DNA of 64,000 bases from Sulfopaludibacter sp035606355 (GTDB taxonomy: Bacteria; Acidobacteriota; Terriglobia; Bryobacterales; Bryobacteraceae). The stretch lies in NCBI GenBank assembly GCA_035606355.1, contig DATNFO010000072.1, forward strand, positions 1-64,000. Reading direction: 5' to 3'. Of the stretch, positions 17,017 to 25,887 are shown piece after piece (within the stretch, counting starts at the first letter, position 1; the number at the start of each line of letters is the position of its first letter). Below the pieces are notes generated by a model that had not been told where the DNA came from, made no database searches, and saw only the letters and a list, made by a program, of their open reading frames with translations. The position numbers and the translations under genes were made by a program.

Positions 17017-17328
17017 CTATGCCTCCGAAGTCTCGGCGTGCACAGGGGTTCCGGGGGTGATCGGCCCGGAGTTCGACTGCGCCGCGGCGTGGGAGCTGCT
17101 GCCGGAATACGAGTGCGCAGTCTTCTGCGTCACCACGGTGGAGATGGCGTGCTTGAAGATCAACTGCTCCTGGTTATTCGTCTCCAGAACCAGCGAGTAC
17201 TTGTCGAAACTCTTAATACGCCCCGATAGTTTGACGCCGCTCATCAGATAGATGGTCAGGAGGACTTTGTCCTTGCGAGCGTTGTTCAAAAAACTATCTT
17301 GAATGTTTTGAGCCGGCTTGGTTTCCAT
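17017..17328 (-). CDS. hfq: RNA chaperone Hfq
   Basis: This 103-residue protein has the Sm fold core: QDSFLNNARKDKVLLTIYLMSG (Sm1) and QLIFKHAIST (Sm2; most Hfq have YKHAIS). A Ser/Gly/Pro-rich disordered tail of about 35 residues follows. Hfq pairs small RNAs with mRNAs as a hexamer. A GGGGAG ribosome site precedes the ATG. It is the first gene of a two-gene operon with hflX. Confidence 0.96.
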   Translation of the reverse strand: METKPAQNIQDSFLNNARKDKVLLTIYLMSGVKLSGRIKSFDKYSLVLETNNQEQLIFKHAISTVVTQKTAHSYSGSSSHAAAQSNSGPITPGTPVHAETSEA

Positions 17329-17339
17329 CGAAGCTCCCC

Positions 17340-17393
17340 AAAAAAGCCCCGGAGGGCAAAGTAAAACAGTGAGAGAACGGCGATAGTATTGTA
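17340..17393 (-). promoter_or_regulatory. hfq leader: -10-like box and GC hairpin with T-run
   Basis: On the minus strand TACAAT (17393-17388) could be a -10 box, without a convincing -35. About 30 bases later GCCC-TCCG-GGGC (17357-17346) is followed by six Ts, a short terminator-like structure 12 bases before the hfq ATG. The stem is only four pairs, so attenuation is speculative. Confidence 0.3.
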
Positions 17394-17581
17394 CACCGAT
17401 TCATGCATGGCTAGCGCCATGGCTGTCACCGCTGAGGCGCCGCGCGTGCATATCCTCTGCGGTAATCCCGGTTTCCTCTGCGCCCTCTCCGCGGCCTCGG
17501 CGTCTCCGTGGTGAACTGCGCTGCCGCAATACTACACGCAAGGGCGCCCCAATCCGTTTGCTGCGTCTGAGCGGTGCGGCG

Positions 17582-17887
17582 TCACTCGTCTTCGTGCTCG
17601 TCGTGCACTGCTGCCGCGGGACCGGTAGCCGTCATCGCGGCCAGTTGGGCGCGATCCATTTTTTGCGGACGAGCGGGGTTTTTCTTATCCGGCGCCGCGG
17701 CCGGTTCCACCAGGAATTCTCCAGCCGATTCCAACTCCTGTTCCAGGTTGAAATCGGGGATGCCCTTCAACTCGGGAATGTGCGCGATTCCGTGCTCCGA
17801 AATCACGCACTCCATGCCGTTGTGCAGACGAAAATGAATCTTCAGTTGCTTCTTAATGGAGAGCTTGCGTAAATCCGCCAGCTTCAT
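17582..17887 (-). CDS. Conserved-looking small protein next to DksA-like gene, function unknown
   Basis: The product is 101 residues. The N-terminal two-thirds (MKLADLRKLSIKKQLKIHFRLHNGMECVISEHGIAHIPEL) looks like a small compact beta domain; the tail is Ala/Pro-rich and acidic, ending HDEHEDE. I do not recognise the family. Its ATG overlaps the stop of the DksA-like gene by one base (TAATG at 17889-17885), so it is almost certainly co-translated. A partner role in stringent-response transcription control is possible but unproven. Confidence 0.65.
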   Translation of the reverse strand: MKLADLRKLSIKKQLKIHFRLHNGMECVISEHGIAHIPELKGIPDFNLEQELESAGEFLVEPAAAPDKKNPARPQKMDRAQLAAMTATGPAAAVHDEHEDE

Positions 17888-18300
17888 TACTTGTCTGCTT
17901 CCTGGTACTCGTCCACGATCTCGCCCGCCGCGATGCGGTGCGCGATCTCTTCCTGGCATGTCACGCAGTAGCGTGCCCACGGTACAGCGGCGAGGCGCTT
18001 GGCGGAGATTTCCTCTTCGCACTCCAGGCAAACTCCGTAGCTGCCGTGCTCCAGACGGTGTAGCGCGTCTGAGATTTCACGCAGCAACTTCATGTCGATC
18101 GTGTTGCGGTTGAGAAAAATCCATTCCTCATGGTGGTGCTGGCTCAAATCGCCTTCGTCCGACGGGCAGTCCAGCCGGGACACAACCTGCGCCGCTTTCT
18201 GGGCGGACATGCTGCGGCGCACTTCTTCGGCCTTGCTCTCAAGCACTTGACGGTAGTTGATCGCTTTGGGCTTCGGTGCGTTTTTCATTTTCGTATTCAT
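17887..18300 (-). CDS. TraR/DksA family zinc-finger transcription factor
   Basis: The 137-residue protein has a helical N-terminus and the family zinc finger CLEC-x17-CVTC near residues 95-118 (SYGVCLECEEEISAKRL). This resembles the long DksA-type proteins that bind RNA polymerase through the secondary channel. The usual DxxDxA coiled-coil tip is not clear; the candidate region reads DEGDLSQHHHEEW. A strong promoter lies about 160 bases upstream (18487-18458), leaving a long leader. Confidence 0.85.
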   Translation of the reverse strand: MNTKMKNAPKPKAINYRQVLESKAEEVRRSMSAQKAAQVVSRLDCPSDEGDLSQHHHEEWIFLNRNTIDMKLLREISDALHRLEHGSYGVCLECEEEISAKRLAAVPWARYCVTCQEEIAHRIAAGEIVDEYQEADK

Positions 18301-18457
18301 TTCTCTTTTACTGCTTCAATAAAAAGTCAGACAGATATGACGCAGCTACCCCACCGAAAGTTGCATGACTCGAAAGAGGGAGTTCGTACAGGGCTGCACC
18401 CTGGAAATATCCGGCGGCCGTATTTCCCGGTTCGCGGTGAAACTGCGCGGATTCGAA

Positions 18458-18487
18458 AGTATAACTAGCACCGGAACGGAAAGTCAA
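18458..18487 (-). promoter_or_regulatory. Promoter of the DksA-like operon
   Basis: On the minus strand TTGACT (18487-18482) and TATACT (18463-18458) are 18 bases apart, a near-consensus sigma-70 promoter. Transcription would begin near 18451, leaving about 150 bases of untranslated leader before the ATG at 18300. I see no structure in that leader worth naming. Confidence 0.7.
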
Positions 18488-18565
18488 ATATTTCCGCGTA
18501 TTTACAAAGGTTTACAGTACAGTTGTGAACTACATTTGTCCGTAGTTCCCGCGGGCGTCGGGCAG

Positions 18566-19327
18566 CTACCGCATCAATTGCCCGCCGTTCACCTCGAGCG
18601 TTTCTCCCACGATATAGCTGGCCGCCTCCGATGCCAGAAAAGCGATCGCGGCGGCGCATTCTTCGCTGCGCCCCACGCGTCCCAGCGGAATCGCCTTGAC
18701 GAAATTCGCCATCATCTCCGGCGTGGAGAATGTCTCATGGAAGGGCGTATCGATAACGCCGGGCGATAGCGCATTCACGCGCACGCCGTGCGGCGCCATC
18801 TCTTTCGCCATCGACTTGGTGAACGCGATGAGCGCCGCCTTCGCACTCGCGTAGAGACCTGCGCCAGGTCCTCCGCCATGATGCGCCGCGATCGAAACCA
18901 CGTTGACGATCGCTCCGCTCTTGCGCTCCCTCATCCCCGGGACTACCGCTTGCGAGCACACCACCGCGCTCTTGAAGTTCAGGTCCATGACTTCGTCAAT
19001 CGCCTCTCCGGTCATTTCCTGGAGCGGATAGCGCGCCACCAGCGAGCCGGCGTTGTTGATCAGGATATCGACCGGGCCGAGAGCCTCCGTCACCTGGTTC
19101 ACCATGGGGGCGATCTCCGAGGGATTGCGCATGTCCGCCTTCACGATCATGGCCTTCGCGCCCCCGATGCGGCTCCTCACTGATTTCGCGCCGGCTTCGT
19201 TATTGTTGAAGCCGATCGCCACCGTGGCGCCCAATTCCGCAAAGACGGCCGCCGTCGCGGCGCCGATGCCGGAAGACCCACCGGTGATGAGCGCCACCTT
19301 GCCGCTGAGATCCAAGTAGTTCTTCAT
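18566..19327 (-). CDS. SDR family oxidoreductase
   Basis: This 253-residue protein is a classical short-chain dehydrogenase/reductase: cofactor motif TGGSSGIGAA near residue 15, NNAG near 88, catalytic Ser in VVSIAAHHGGG and YxxxK in YASAKAALIAF. It is closest in style to 3-oxoacyl-ACP-reductase-like enzymes, but the substrate is not determined. The start at 19327 is chosen because the Rossmann fold begins there; the frame is open further upstream with poor coding character. It lies 81 bases downstream of the LysR gene on the same strand. Confidence 0.9.
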   Translation of the reverse strand: MKNYLDLSGKVALITGGSSGIGAATAAVFAELGATVAIGFNNNEAGAKSVRSRIGGAKAMIVKADMRNPSEIAPMVNQVTEALGPVDILINNAGSLVARYPLQEMTGEAIDEVMDLNFKSAVVCSQAVVPGMRERKSGAIVNVVSIAAHHGGGPGAGLYASAKAALIAFTKSMAKEMAPHGVRVNALSPGVIDTPFHETFSTPEMMANFVKAIPLGRVGRSEECAAAIAFLASEAASYIVGETLEVNGGQLMR

Positions 19328-19408
19328 GACGATGACTTTCGCTCCAATTGTAACCGCCGTATGTCGCCCGCGAGCAGGAACCCCAGCTCCAGGCAATTCC
19401 AGCCTCGC

Positions 19409-20332
19409 TCAGGTCGCGATCTCCAGCAGATCTTCTGCCTGCGGCACCCAGTTCTTCCACTCGTGCGACACCTCGATCAACGACTGCACCGCCTTCGGCA
19501 AGTGCGGCGTCTTTCGATAGATCAGCCCCGTCACGCTAAAAAGCTGCCGGTTGCTCAGCCGCACCAGTTTCAACGTCCCGCGGCGAATGTCGTCGGACAC
19601 GCTCCACAGCGGCAACAATGAAATACCCAAACCGAGCTTCACCAGCTCTTTGATCGAATCGGCCTGATCGTTCTGCATCACAACCTTGGGCTCGAAGCCC
19701 GCCGCCACGCAAAACTGCCGGATCGCCGACTCAATCACCACCGCTCGCTGGTAAAGAATGAACGGCCGCTCTTGCAGGTCGGCGACGGACGCCGTGTCCG
19801 ATGCGCCGAGCGGATCGCCCGGCGGCACGATGAAGACCATCTCATAGCGCCAGAGCGGGTCCTGCACCAGGTCGTCGCCTTCCACCGGCAAATTCATCAG
19901 GATAAGGTCGACGCGCCCGGCATACAGATCTTCGAACAACATGTGATCGTTACCGGTGATCAGGCGAAGTTCCACGTTGGGGTGGCGGGCGAGGTAGGCG
20001 CGCAGCAGGTGCGGCACAATGGCCACGCTGATATGCGGTCCGCAGCCGAGATACAACGACCCGCGATGCACCCCACTGAGCTCGCGCACCGCCGTGATCG
20101 CCTCATCGTGGACGCGCAGCAGACTGCGGCAGTACTCGATCATCAGCCGCCCCGCCGGCGTGAGCACCAGCTTGCGTCCGGAGCGTTCGTAGAGCTTTTC
20201 TCCGAGCTCGGTCTCCAGTTGCTGAATGTGGGCGAAGACTGCCGGGGGCGATAGGTTCAGCCGCTCGGCGGCCTTGCTGAAACTGCCCAGCTCGCCGATT
20301 GCTATCAACGATCGCGAATGCGAAAGCTCCAC
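19409..20332 (-). CDS. LysR family transcriptional regulator
   Basis: The 307-residue product has the LysR winged helix-turn-helix at its N-terminus (FSKAAERLNLSPPAVFAHIQQLETELG, then LTPAGRLMIEY). The periplasmic-binding-protein-like effector domain follows from about residue 90 to 290. It may control the SDR gene directly downstream, although LysR regulators more often control divergent genes. The effector is unknown. Confidence 0.92.
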   Translation of the reverse strand: MELSHSRSLIAIGELGSFSKAAERLNLSPPAVFAHIQQLETELGEKLYERSGRKLVLTPAGRLMIEYCRSLLRVHDEAITAVRELSGVHRGSLYLGCGPHISVAIVPHLLRAYLARHPNVELRLITGNDHMLFEDLYAGRVDLILMNLPVEGDDLVQDPLWRYEMVFIVPPGDPLGASDTASVADLQERPFILYQRAVVIESAIRQFCVAAGFEPKVVMQNDQADSIKELVKLGLGISLLPLWSVSDDIRRGTLKLVRLSNRQLFSVTGLIYRKTPHLPKAVQSLIEVSHEWKNWVPQAEDLLEIAT

Positions 20333-20406
20333 CCAGTCACCCCTGTTGAAGGATTATAACGTGCCGTTTAGATTCCCTGAACAATCGATTTAGCGAAACT
20401 GCGCGA

Positions 20407-22235
20407 TCAATAGCTCAGGCCGTAGCCGAACGGGAACAACGGGTTAGTGGTGCCGTTATTCTTGTTCGCGGGATACTGATCCATAGACCGTGCCCATGTG
20501 AAAGAGAGCTTGCCGGTGGGCTTGTAGTCGCCGAACAGGATGTCGCTTACTCCGCCGCCTTCCGTGCCCGGAAGCCACGCCGCCACGAGGGCATCCATCT
20601 TCGGCAGCAGGTCCGTCACGATGAGCGGCCGTCCTGAGAGAATCACCACGACCACCGGAATGCCCGCCGCCTTCAGTTTCGCGATGACGGCTGCGTCCTC
20701 CGGCGCGATTGTCAGATTCGAACGATCGCCGCGCATCTCCGCGTAGGGCGTTTCGCCGATCACCGCCACCGCCACGTCGGCGCCTTCCGCACCTTCGCCA
20801 TCCAGCGAATAAGTGACCTGCGTTTTCGACGATACGGCAGACTTGATGGCCGCGAGGATGGTCGTGCCGCCGGTCGTCACATTGCCCGTGCGGCCCTGCC
20901 AGTCGATTGTCCAGCCGCCGCATTGATTGCCGATGTTGTCGGCGCTTTTGCCCGCGACGTGTATGCGCGCCGCCGTCTTTTTCAGCGGCAGTACGCCGCC
21001 TTCATTCTTCAGCAACACGATGGATTCGCGCACGGCCTGCCGCGCGATGGCGCGGTGCTCCGGCGAGCCGAAGTCCTTTTGCAGGCTGCGATCGGCGAGG
21101 TGCGGTTTGCCGTCCAGCATTCCCATCGCCGCCTTTACCCGCAGAATGCGCGTGACGGCATCGTCAATCCGCGTCATCGGGACGCGGCCCTCCTCCACCA
21201 GCGCCTTCAGGTCCGTATAGAATTCGCGATAGCGGCTCGGCACCATCACCATGTCCATGCCGGCGTTTATCGAAATCGCGATCGCGTCTTTGTAATTCGG
21301 CGTGATCTGGTCGATAGCGTTGTAATCGGAAATGAGGAAGCCCTCGAAGCCCATCTCCTGCTTCAGAATTTCAGTGAGAAGCCGCTTGCTCGCCGAGCAC
21401 TTCACGCCATTCCAACTGCTGTACGACGGCATGATCGTGCCGGCTCCCGCTGCGATGGCGCTGTAATAGCCGGGTAGGTGGATACGTCGCAGCGTAGCTT
21501 CGTCGACGCGCGTGTCGCCCTGGTCCAGCCCCTGTCCCTTTTGCCCCGTTCCGAACGCAGTGCCGCCATCGCCGGCGAAGTGCTTGGCGCAGGCGAGCAC
21601 GCCGACCGGGTCGGCCAGGCTCGCGCCTTGCATCCCCCGGACGGCCGCGCCTCCGAGTTCCTTCACCACCTGCGGATCTTCGCTGAAGCCTTCATAGGTG
21701 CGGCCCCATCGCTGGTCCTGCGGCACGGTGACGCACGGCGCGAAAGCCCACTGGATTCCGGTCGCGCGCACTTCGTCCGCCGTGACTCGCTCCACTTTTT
21801 CGACGAGAGCGGCATCGCGCGTACACCCCAACCCGATGTTGTGCGGGAAATCACGGCGCCCAGCACGTTGTTGTGCCCGTGCACGGCGTCAATTCCGTAA
21901 AGGATCGGGATGCGCAGCCGGGTCTTTTGCGTGTGCGATTGCAGTTGGTCGTAGAGATCCGTCCACGCTTGCAGGCTGTTGCCGGCGGCCGGATCGGAAT
22001 CGCCGCCGCTCAGCAGGGATCCGACGAAGTAATTCTCGATGTCGGCCTGATCCTTCAGGGCGCTCTGTTCGGGCTGGGTCATCTGACCGATCTTCTCGTC
22101 CAAAGTCATGCGCGCCACCAGCGGCTTGACCTCGGAATCGAAAGACGCGAGCGATTTGGGTTGAGAGAGGAGGGCCACGTATCCGGAGGCCGTGACGCAC
22201 AGCAACGCCGCGCGCCATCGAAGGGAGAGAGTCAT
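20407..22235 (-). pseudogene. GH3 beta-glucosidase, split by a one-base frameshift
   Basis: Two frames together make a 609-residue secreted GH3 enzyme of the ExoP/glucan 1,4-beta-glucosidase type. Frame one (22235 to about 21851) gives the signal peptide and IPILYGIDAVHGHNNVLGAVI. The sequence then continues in another frame as PHNIGLGCTRDAALVEKV and runs to PFGYGLSY at 20407. The nucleophile Asp is in GFLISDYNAID. Restoring one T on the minus strand in the run at 21850-21848 would give IFPHNIGLG, the family sequence. This is either recent inactivation or a base-calling error. A terminator separates it from the TonB receptor gene upstream. Confidence 0.88.
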
Positions 22236-22251
22236 TAGATTGTAGAAATAG

Positions 22252-22283
22252 AAAAGCGCCGGACGGTCAGGCCCGGCGCTTTT
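22252..22283 (-). terminator. Intrinsic terminator after the TonB receptor
   Basis: AAAAGCGCCGG (22252-22262) and CCGGCGCTTTT (22273-22283) form a perfect 11-bp stem with a ten-base loop. On the minus strand the 3' arm ends in TTTT, 16 bases past the receptor stop codon. Confidence 0.8.
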
Positions 22284-22298
22284 CCGTTCACTTACAGC

Positions 22299-25200
22299 TT
22301 AGAACGTTACTCGGGCGCCGAGCTGAACCGCCCGGCCGCCGCCCGTGCCGTTGACGCCCGTGCCGCTGCCGACGGTTCCGGTAACAAACCCGAAGCTGGA
22401 GTTGGTGAAAGACCCCTGCGGGTTGCTGAATTGCGGAGTGTTGGTGAAGTTGAACGTCTCCGCGCGAACTTCCACGCCACTGTGCTCCCTGATCTTGAAG
22501 GTCTTGGAGAGCGAAACGTTGAGCGAGAACAGTCCCGGTCCGGTCATGATGTTCCGCCCCGTGTTGCCGAACCGCACACCTGTCGGTTGCTGGAAGCTGC
22601 TGGTGCTGAACCACGGATTCCCCGTATTGATGCCCTTCGGGAAGCTAACCGGCGCCACCTGATCGGCCGTCTGTGTTTCGCCAGGGGTGTTGAGGCTGCT
22701 GCCGCTGGCTGTGATGTAGAACGGTGTGCCCGTCAGCAGGCTGAGCACGCCCGAAAGCTGCCAGTTGCCAAGTACCCACGCGCCCGGGCCACTGTGCAAC
22801 CATCGTTTGCCCTTGCCCGCCGGAAGCTGATAAACGTAGCTCTGCACGAAATTGAAGGTGCGGTCGAAATCCGCCCGCGCATAGCTCCGGCGCTGGTCGA
22901 TCAGCCACAGCAGGTTGCCGTCGTCGCCGGTCTGGTAGTTCATCGCTTTGCCATAGGTAAATGACGTCGACACGATGAGGTCATTCGCAAAGCGCCGATT
23001 CAGCTTCGCTTGAAGGGAGTTGTAACTCGAAGAATATCCCGCCCAGCGGAGCGTTACGGAAGCCGTTTTGCCGTAAAGAATGTTCAGCGGTTCGGCGGCG
23101 TTCCCGAGTCCGAGCTGGCTCGCGCTCATCGGATTATTCACATTGATGTTGGCGACCGTATCCACGCCGTGAACCCCCACGTAAGCCAGATCCGCCACCC
23201 AATGCCCGGGCAACGAGCGCTGCACGGCGATGTTCCACGTCTCGGTGTACGGATTCTTGAAATTCAGGTTGATGAGATCGAAGCTCTGGCTGATCAGCGA
23301 TCCCGTTGCCGGGATGATGCCGTTCGAGGGGATAGTTACCGGCACCGGTAGCGGGAAACCGTTCTGGAATGTTGCCGGCTGGCCGCCAGGGAGCAGGGTG
23401 GTAGCGTACCCGTCGCCCACGTTGTTGTAGAAGTTGTTCGAACGCACGGGATAGTTGTACGCGTACGTGTTGTCCGGGAACGGCGTGTAGCTTGTGCCGA
23501 AGCCGGCGCGGATCACGGTCTTTTCACTCATGCGGTATGCCAGCCCGATGCGGGGCGCGAAGTTTTTATAACGCGTTTTCATCCCCAGATTGGACGGATT
23601 GTTGCCGATGCCCGCAAGAACTAGCGTATTGTTATCGGGATTGTAATTGGAGAAGCCGCCCGGGAATTGCGGGGTGGCCGGCGGATAGAATTCCCAGCGC
23701 ACGCCCAAGTCCAGGGTCAACTTCGGAGATACCTGCCACTTATCGCCGGCGAACGCGAAAAACTCCCACTGCCGGTAAGCCGGGAAGTAGGTGTTGAGGT
23801 CGCGGCCGAGTTGGTAAGGAACGTCCAGCAGGAAGCTCGCCAGGTCGTTCGCGATTCCCAGCTTGGAGGAGTTGCAGCTTGTGGCCAACCCATTCGCGCC
23901 GATTGCAGTTGGCGTGCAAAGGCCGGTCTGCTCGTTACCGAAGTAGTATATGCCGCGCGGGCTGTAAGTCTGGTCCTGCAGTAGGTCGTCGCGCAGGCGC
24001 TTCAGATCGAAGCCCCACTTGATCGTGTGGTTGCCTTTCGTTTTGGTCCACGTGTTCACCACGTCCACGTTGGCTTCGGCGCGAATCCACGGCAGGCTGG
24101 CCGAGTAGCCCAACACGGGATTGGAGAAACCGTCGTTGATCTGAATGCCGACCATGCCGCTGGTAAAGGCATTGATGTTCACGCCGGGGACTCCCAGGTT
24201 GGAAGCGTCGTTCGCATTGTAGTCGGAGGGGAGCGCTTCATTGTGATAATGCGAGACGGCCAGGCGAAGCTCGGTAACCAGCGTGGGACTCACGATGCGG
24301 TCGTAATTGATTCCGGCCACATACGTTTTCTGTGTCCCCGTGCCTTCGAACGCGCCTTGCGCCGGACCGCCGGCGGAGATGCCGAATTCCGGAGCCTGGA
24401 AGATCACCGGCTTGGAAAAGCTGAAGCGGCCGGTCAGACGGTCCTTGTCCGTCACGTTGTAATCGATCTTTCCGTCCACCGAGTCCGTCGTCTTTGTATA
24501 CGGCAGCAGCGCAAAGTAGTTGTTGCTGGGAGAGGCGATGTTATAGTTCTCGTTCGTTCCGGGCAGCAGGGCCATCATCTTCGCCGAGATCTGGTTGATC
24601 TGATTCGCTGGAATCATGTTGTTCGGGAACGGCGTGCGGCCGGTGCCGTCCAGCGGATTGCCGGTCGTCGGGTCATAAATGATCGTCGCGGCAGTGCTGA
24701 AATCGCCCGTGCGCCACGGGTTTGGCGGAATCGTGGTCTGGTTGGTGTTCGCCTCGTGGTCCATCACGCGGAGGTAGTCCGAGAAGAAGAACATTTTGTT
24801 TTTCTTGATCGGCCCGCCGATATTGCCGCCGACATAATTGTAGGCAAGGTGGCCGACAGAGGGATTGAAGAACGCCCGCGCATTGAAATCGCTGTTCTGC
24901 AGGAATTCATACGCGCCGCCATGGAAGCCGTTGGTCCCGGACTTCAGCACAACGTTGACTACGGCGCCGGTAGCGCGCCCCATTTCGGGGTCGTGGTTGG
25001 TCAGGGAGACGTCCACGGTCTGGATGGCTTCGATCGGAGGAATGTAGATCTGCAGCAACCCGGTGCGCTCGTTATCGTCGGAGCCTTCGATCATGAAGTT
25101 GTTGCCCTGCCGCATCTGTCCGTTGACCTCCGTCTGCAGCGAGCTGGATGCGTTGAAGAACTGCGAGTGCTGTTCGGCCACCGGCGCCACCCCGGGCGCC

Positions 25201-25691
25201 AGATTGAGGAGGCTTTGAAAATTCCGGTTGGAGCTGATCAGCGGCACGTTCGCCAGCGTCGCGCGATCGATCTTCTCGGTGGTGGAAGCGCTGTCCGTCT
25301 GCAGCAGGGGCGGCGCGCCGGTCACTTCGATTGTTTCGGTGACGTTGCCGGGCTGAAGCTGAACGTCGATGCGCGTGTTGCTGTCCACCTGGACGGTCAC
25401 ATCTCTCCGGGTGACGGTCTTAAACCCGTTAGCCTCTACCGATACGGCATATACCCCGGGCGGCACATTGGTCAGAATGTAGTTCCCGCTTTCATTCGTT
25501 TGGAGCGTGTGGGCCACGCCCGTTTGAGTTTCGGTGACGCTGACTTTCGCGTTCTGCACAACCGCGCCCGAGGCGTCGGTGACCGTGCCGAGAATTGTCG
25601 CGGTGACAGTCTGCGACCAGCCGGCCAAGGCTGTTACGCACATCAGCAGTGAGAAAACAAGAATGGAACGCAAACGTGGCATTACTTTCAT
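22299..25691 (-). CDS. Oar-like TonB-dependent receptor (1)
   Basis: The product of 1130 residues is an outer-membrane receptor of the Oar-like class common in Acidobacteria. After the signal peptide there is a carboxypeptidase-regulatory-like beta domain (TVTATILGTVTDASGAVVQNAKVSV, about 28-110). The plug follows (PLISSNRNFQSLLNLAPGV, then VVNVVLKSGTNGFHGGAYEFLQ), and then a long beta-barrel ending in aromatic Phe (LGARVTF). Such receptors import large ligands, probably glycans here given the adjacent GH3. GGGGG directly precedes the first ATG, so the second ATG at 25682 has better ribosome spacing. Confidence 0.93.
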   Translation of the reverse strand: MKVMPRLRSILVFSLLMCVTALAGWSQTVTATILGTVTDASGAVVQNAKVSVTETQTGVAHTLQTNESGNYILTNVPPGVYAVSVEANGFKTVTRRDVTVQVDSNTRIDVQLQPGNVTETIEVTGAPPLLQTDSASTTEKIDRATLANVPLISSNRNFQSLLNLAPGVAPVAEQHSQFFNASSSLQTEVNGQMRQGNNFMIEGSDDNERTGLLQIYIPPIEAIQTVDVSLTNHDPEMGRATGAVVNVVLKSGTNGFHGGAYEFLQNSDFNARAFFNPSVGHLAYNYVGGNIGGPIKKNKMFFFSDYLRVMDHEANTNQTTIPPNPWRTGDFSTAATIIYDPTTGNPLDGTGRTPFPNNMIPANQINQISAKMMALLPGTNENYNIASPSNNYFALLPYTKTTDSVDGKIDYNVTDKDRLTGRFSFSKPVIFQAPEFGISAGGPAQGAFEGTGTQKTYVAGINYDRIVSPTLVTELRLAVSHYHNEALPSDYNANDASNLGVPGVNINAFTSGMVGIQINDGFSNPVLGYSASLPWIRAEANVDVVNTWTKTKGNHTIKWGFDLKRLRDDLLQDQTYSPRGIYYFGNEQTGLCTPTAIGANGLATSCNSSKLGIANDLASFLLDVPYQLGRDLNTYFPAYRQWEFFAFAGDKWQVSPKLTLDLGVRWEFYPPATPQFPGGFSNYNPDNNTLVLAGIGNNPSNLGMKTRYKNFAPRIGLAYRMSEKTVIRAGFGTSYTPFPDNTYAYNYPVRSNNFYNNVGDGYATTLLPGGQPATFQNGFPLPVPVTIPSNGIIPATGSLISQSFDLINLNFKNPYTETWNIAVQRSLPGHWVADLAYVGVHGVDTVANINVNNPMSASQLGLGNAAEPLNILYGKTASVTLRWAGYSSSYNSLQAKLNRRFANDLIVSTSFTYGKAMNYQTGDDGNLLWLIDQRRSYARADFDRTFNFVQSYVYQLPAGKGKRWLHSGPGAWVLGNWQLSGVLSLLTGTPFYITASGSSLNTPGETQTADQVAPVSFPKGINTGNPWFSTSSFQQPTGVRFGNTGRNIMTGPGLFSLNVSLSKTFKIREHSGVEVRAETFNFTNTPQFSNPQGSFTNSSFGFVTGTVGSGTGVNGTGGGRAVQLGARVTF

Positions 25692-25887
25692 CCCCCAGTA
25701 ATTTGGTCGTTCCTGCCCCTGAAGCGTAGAAGCAGGACTATCTCTATAGACTGCGGCTCTTGGGTATGGATAGATACCTTCGCCGCCAGTTCTTTGGTTT
25801 CTTCAGAAGCATTCTAGGCGGTAGTCCTGCACCCCGCAAGTTTCATTGCGTTAAATTTAACTCGTGAAAGAGGAGGTTGGCGGACAA

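Noticed and set aside
15961..17229. A 422-codon plus-strand frame across hflX and hfq
   Set aside because: Opposite to two certain genes; the product has no recognisable domain.
18365..18769. A small plus-strand gene in the leader of the DksA-like operon
   Set aside because: It lacks a ribosome site, overlaps the strong minus-strand promoter and the SDR gene, and its composition is not protein-like.
24027..25652. A 541-codon plus-strand frame inside TonB receptor 1
   Set aside because: Shadow frame rich in His, Arg and Val; no recognisable motif.
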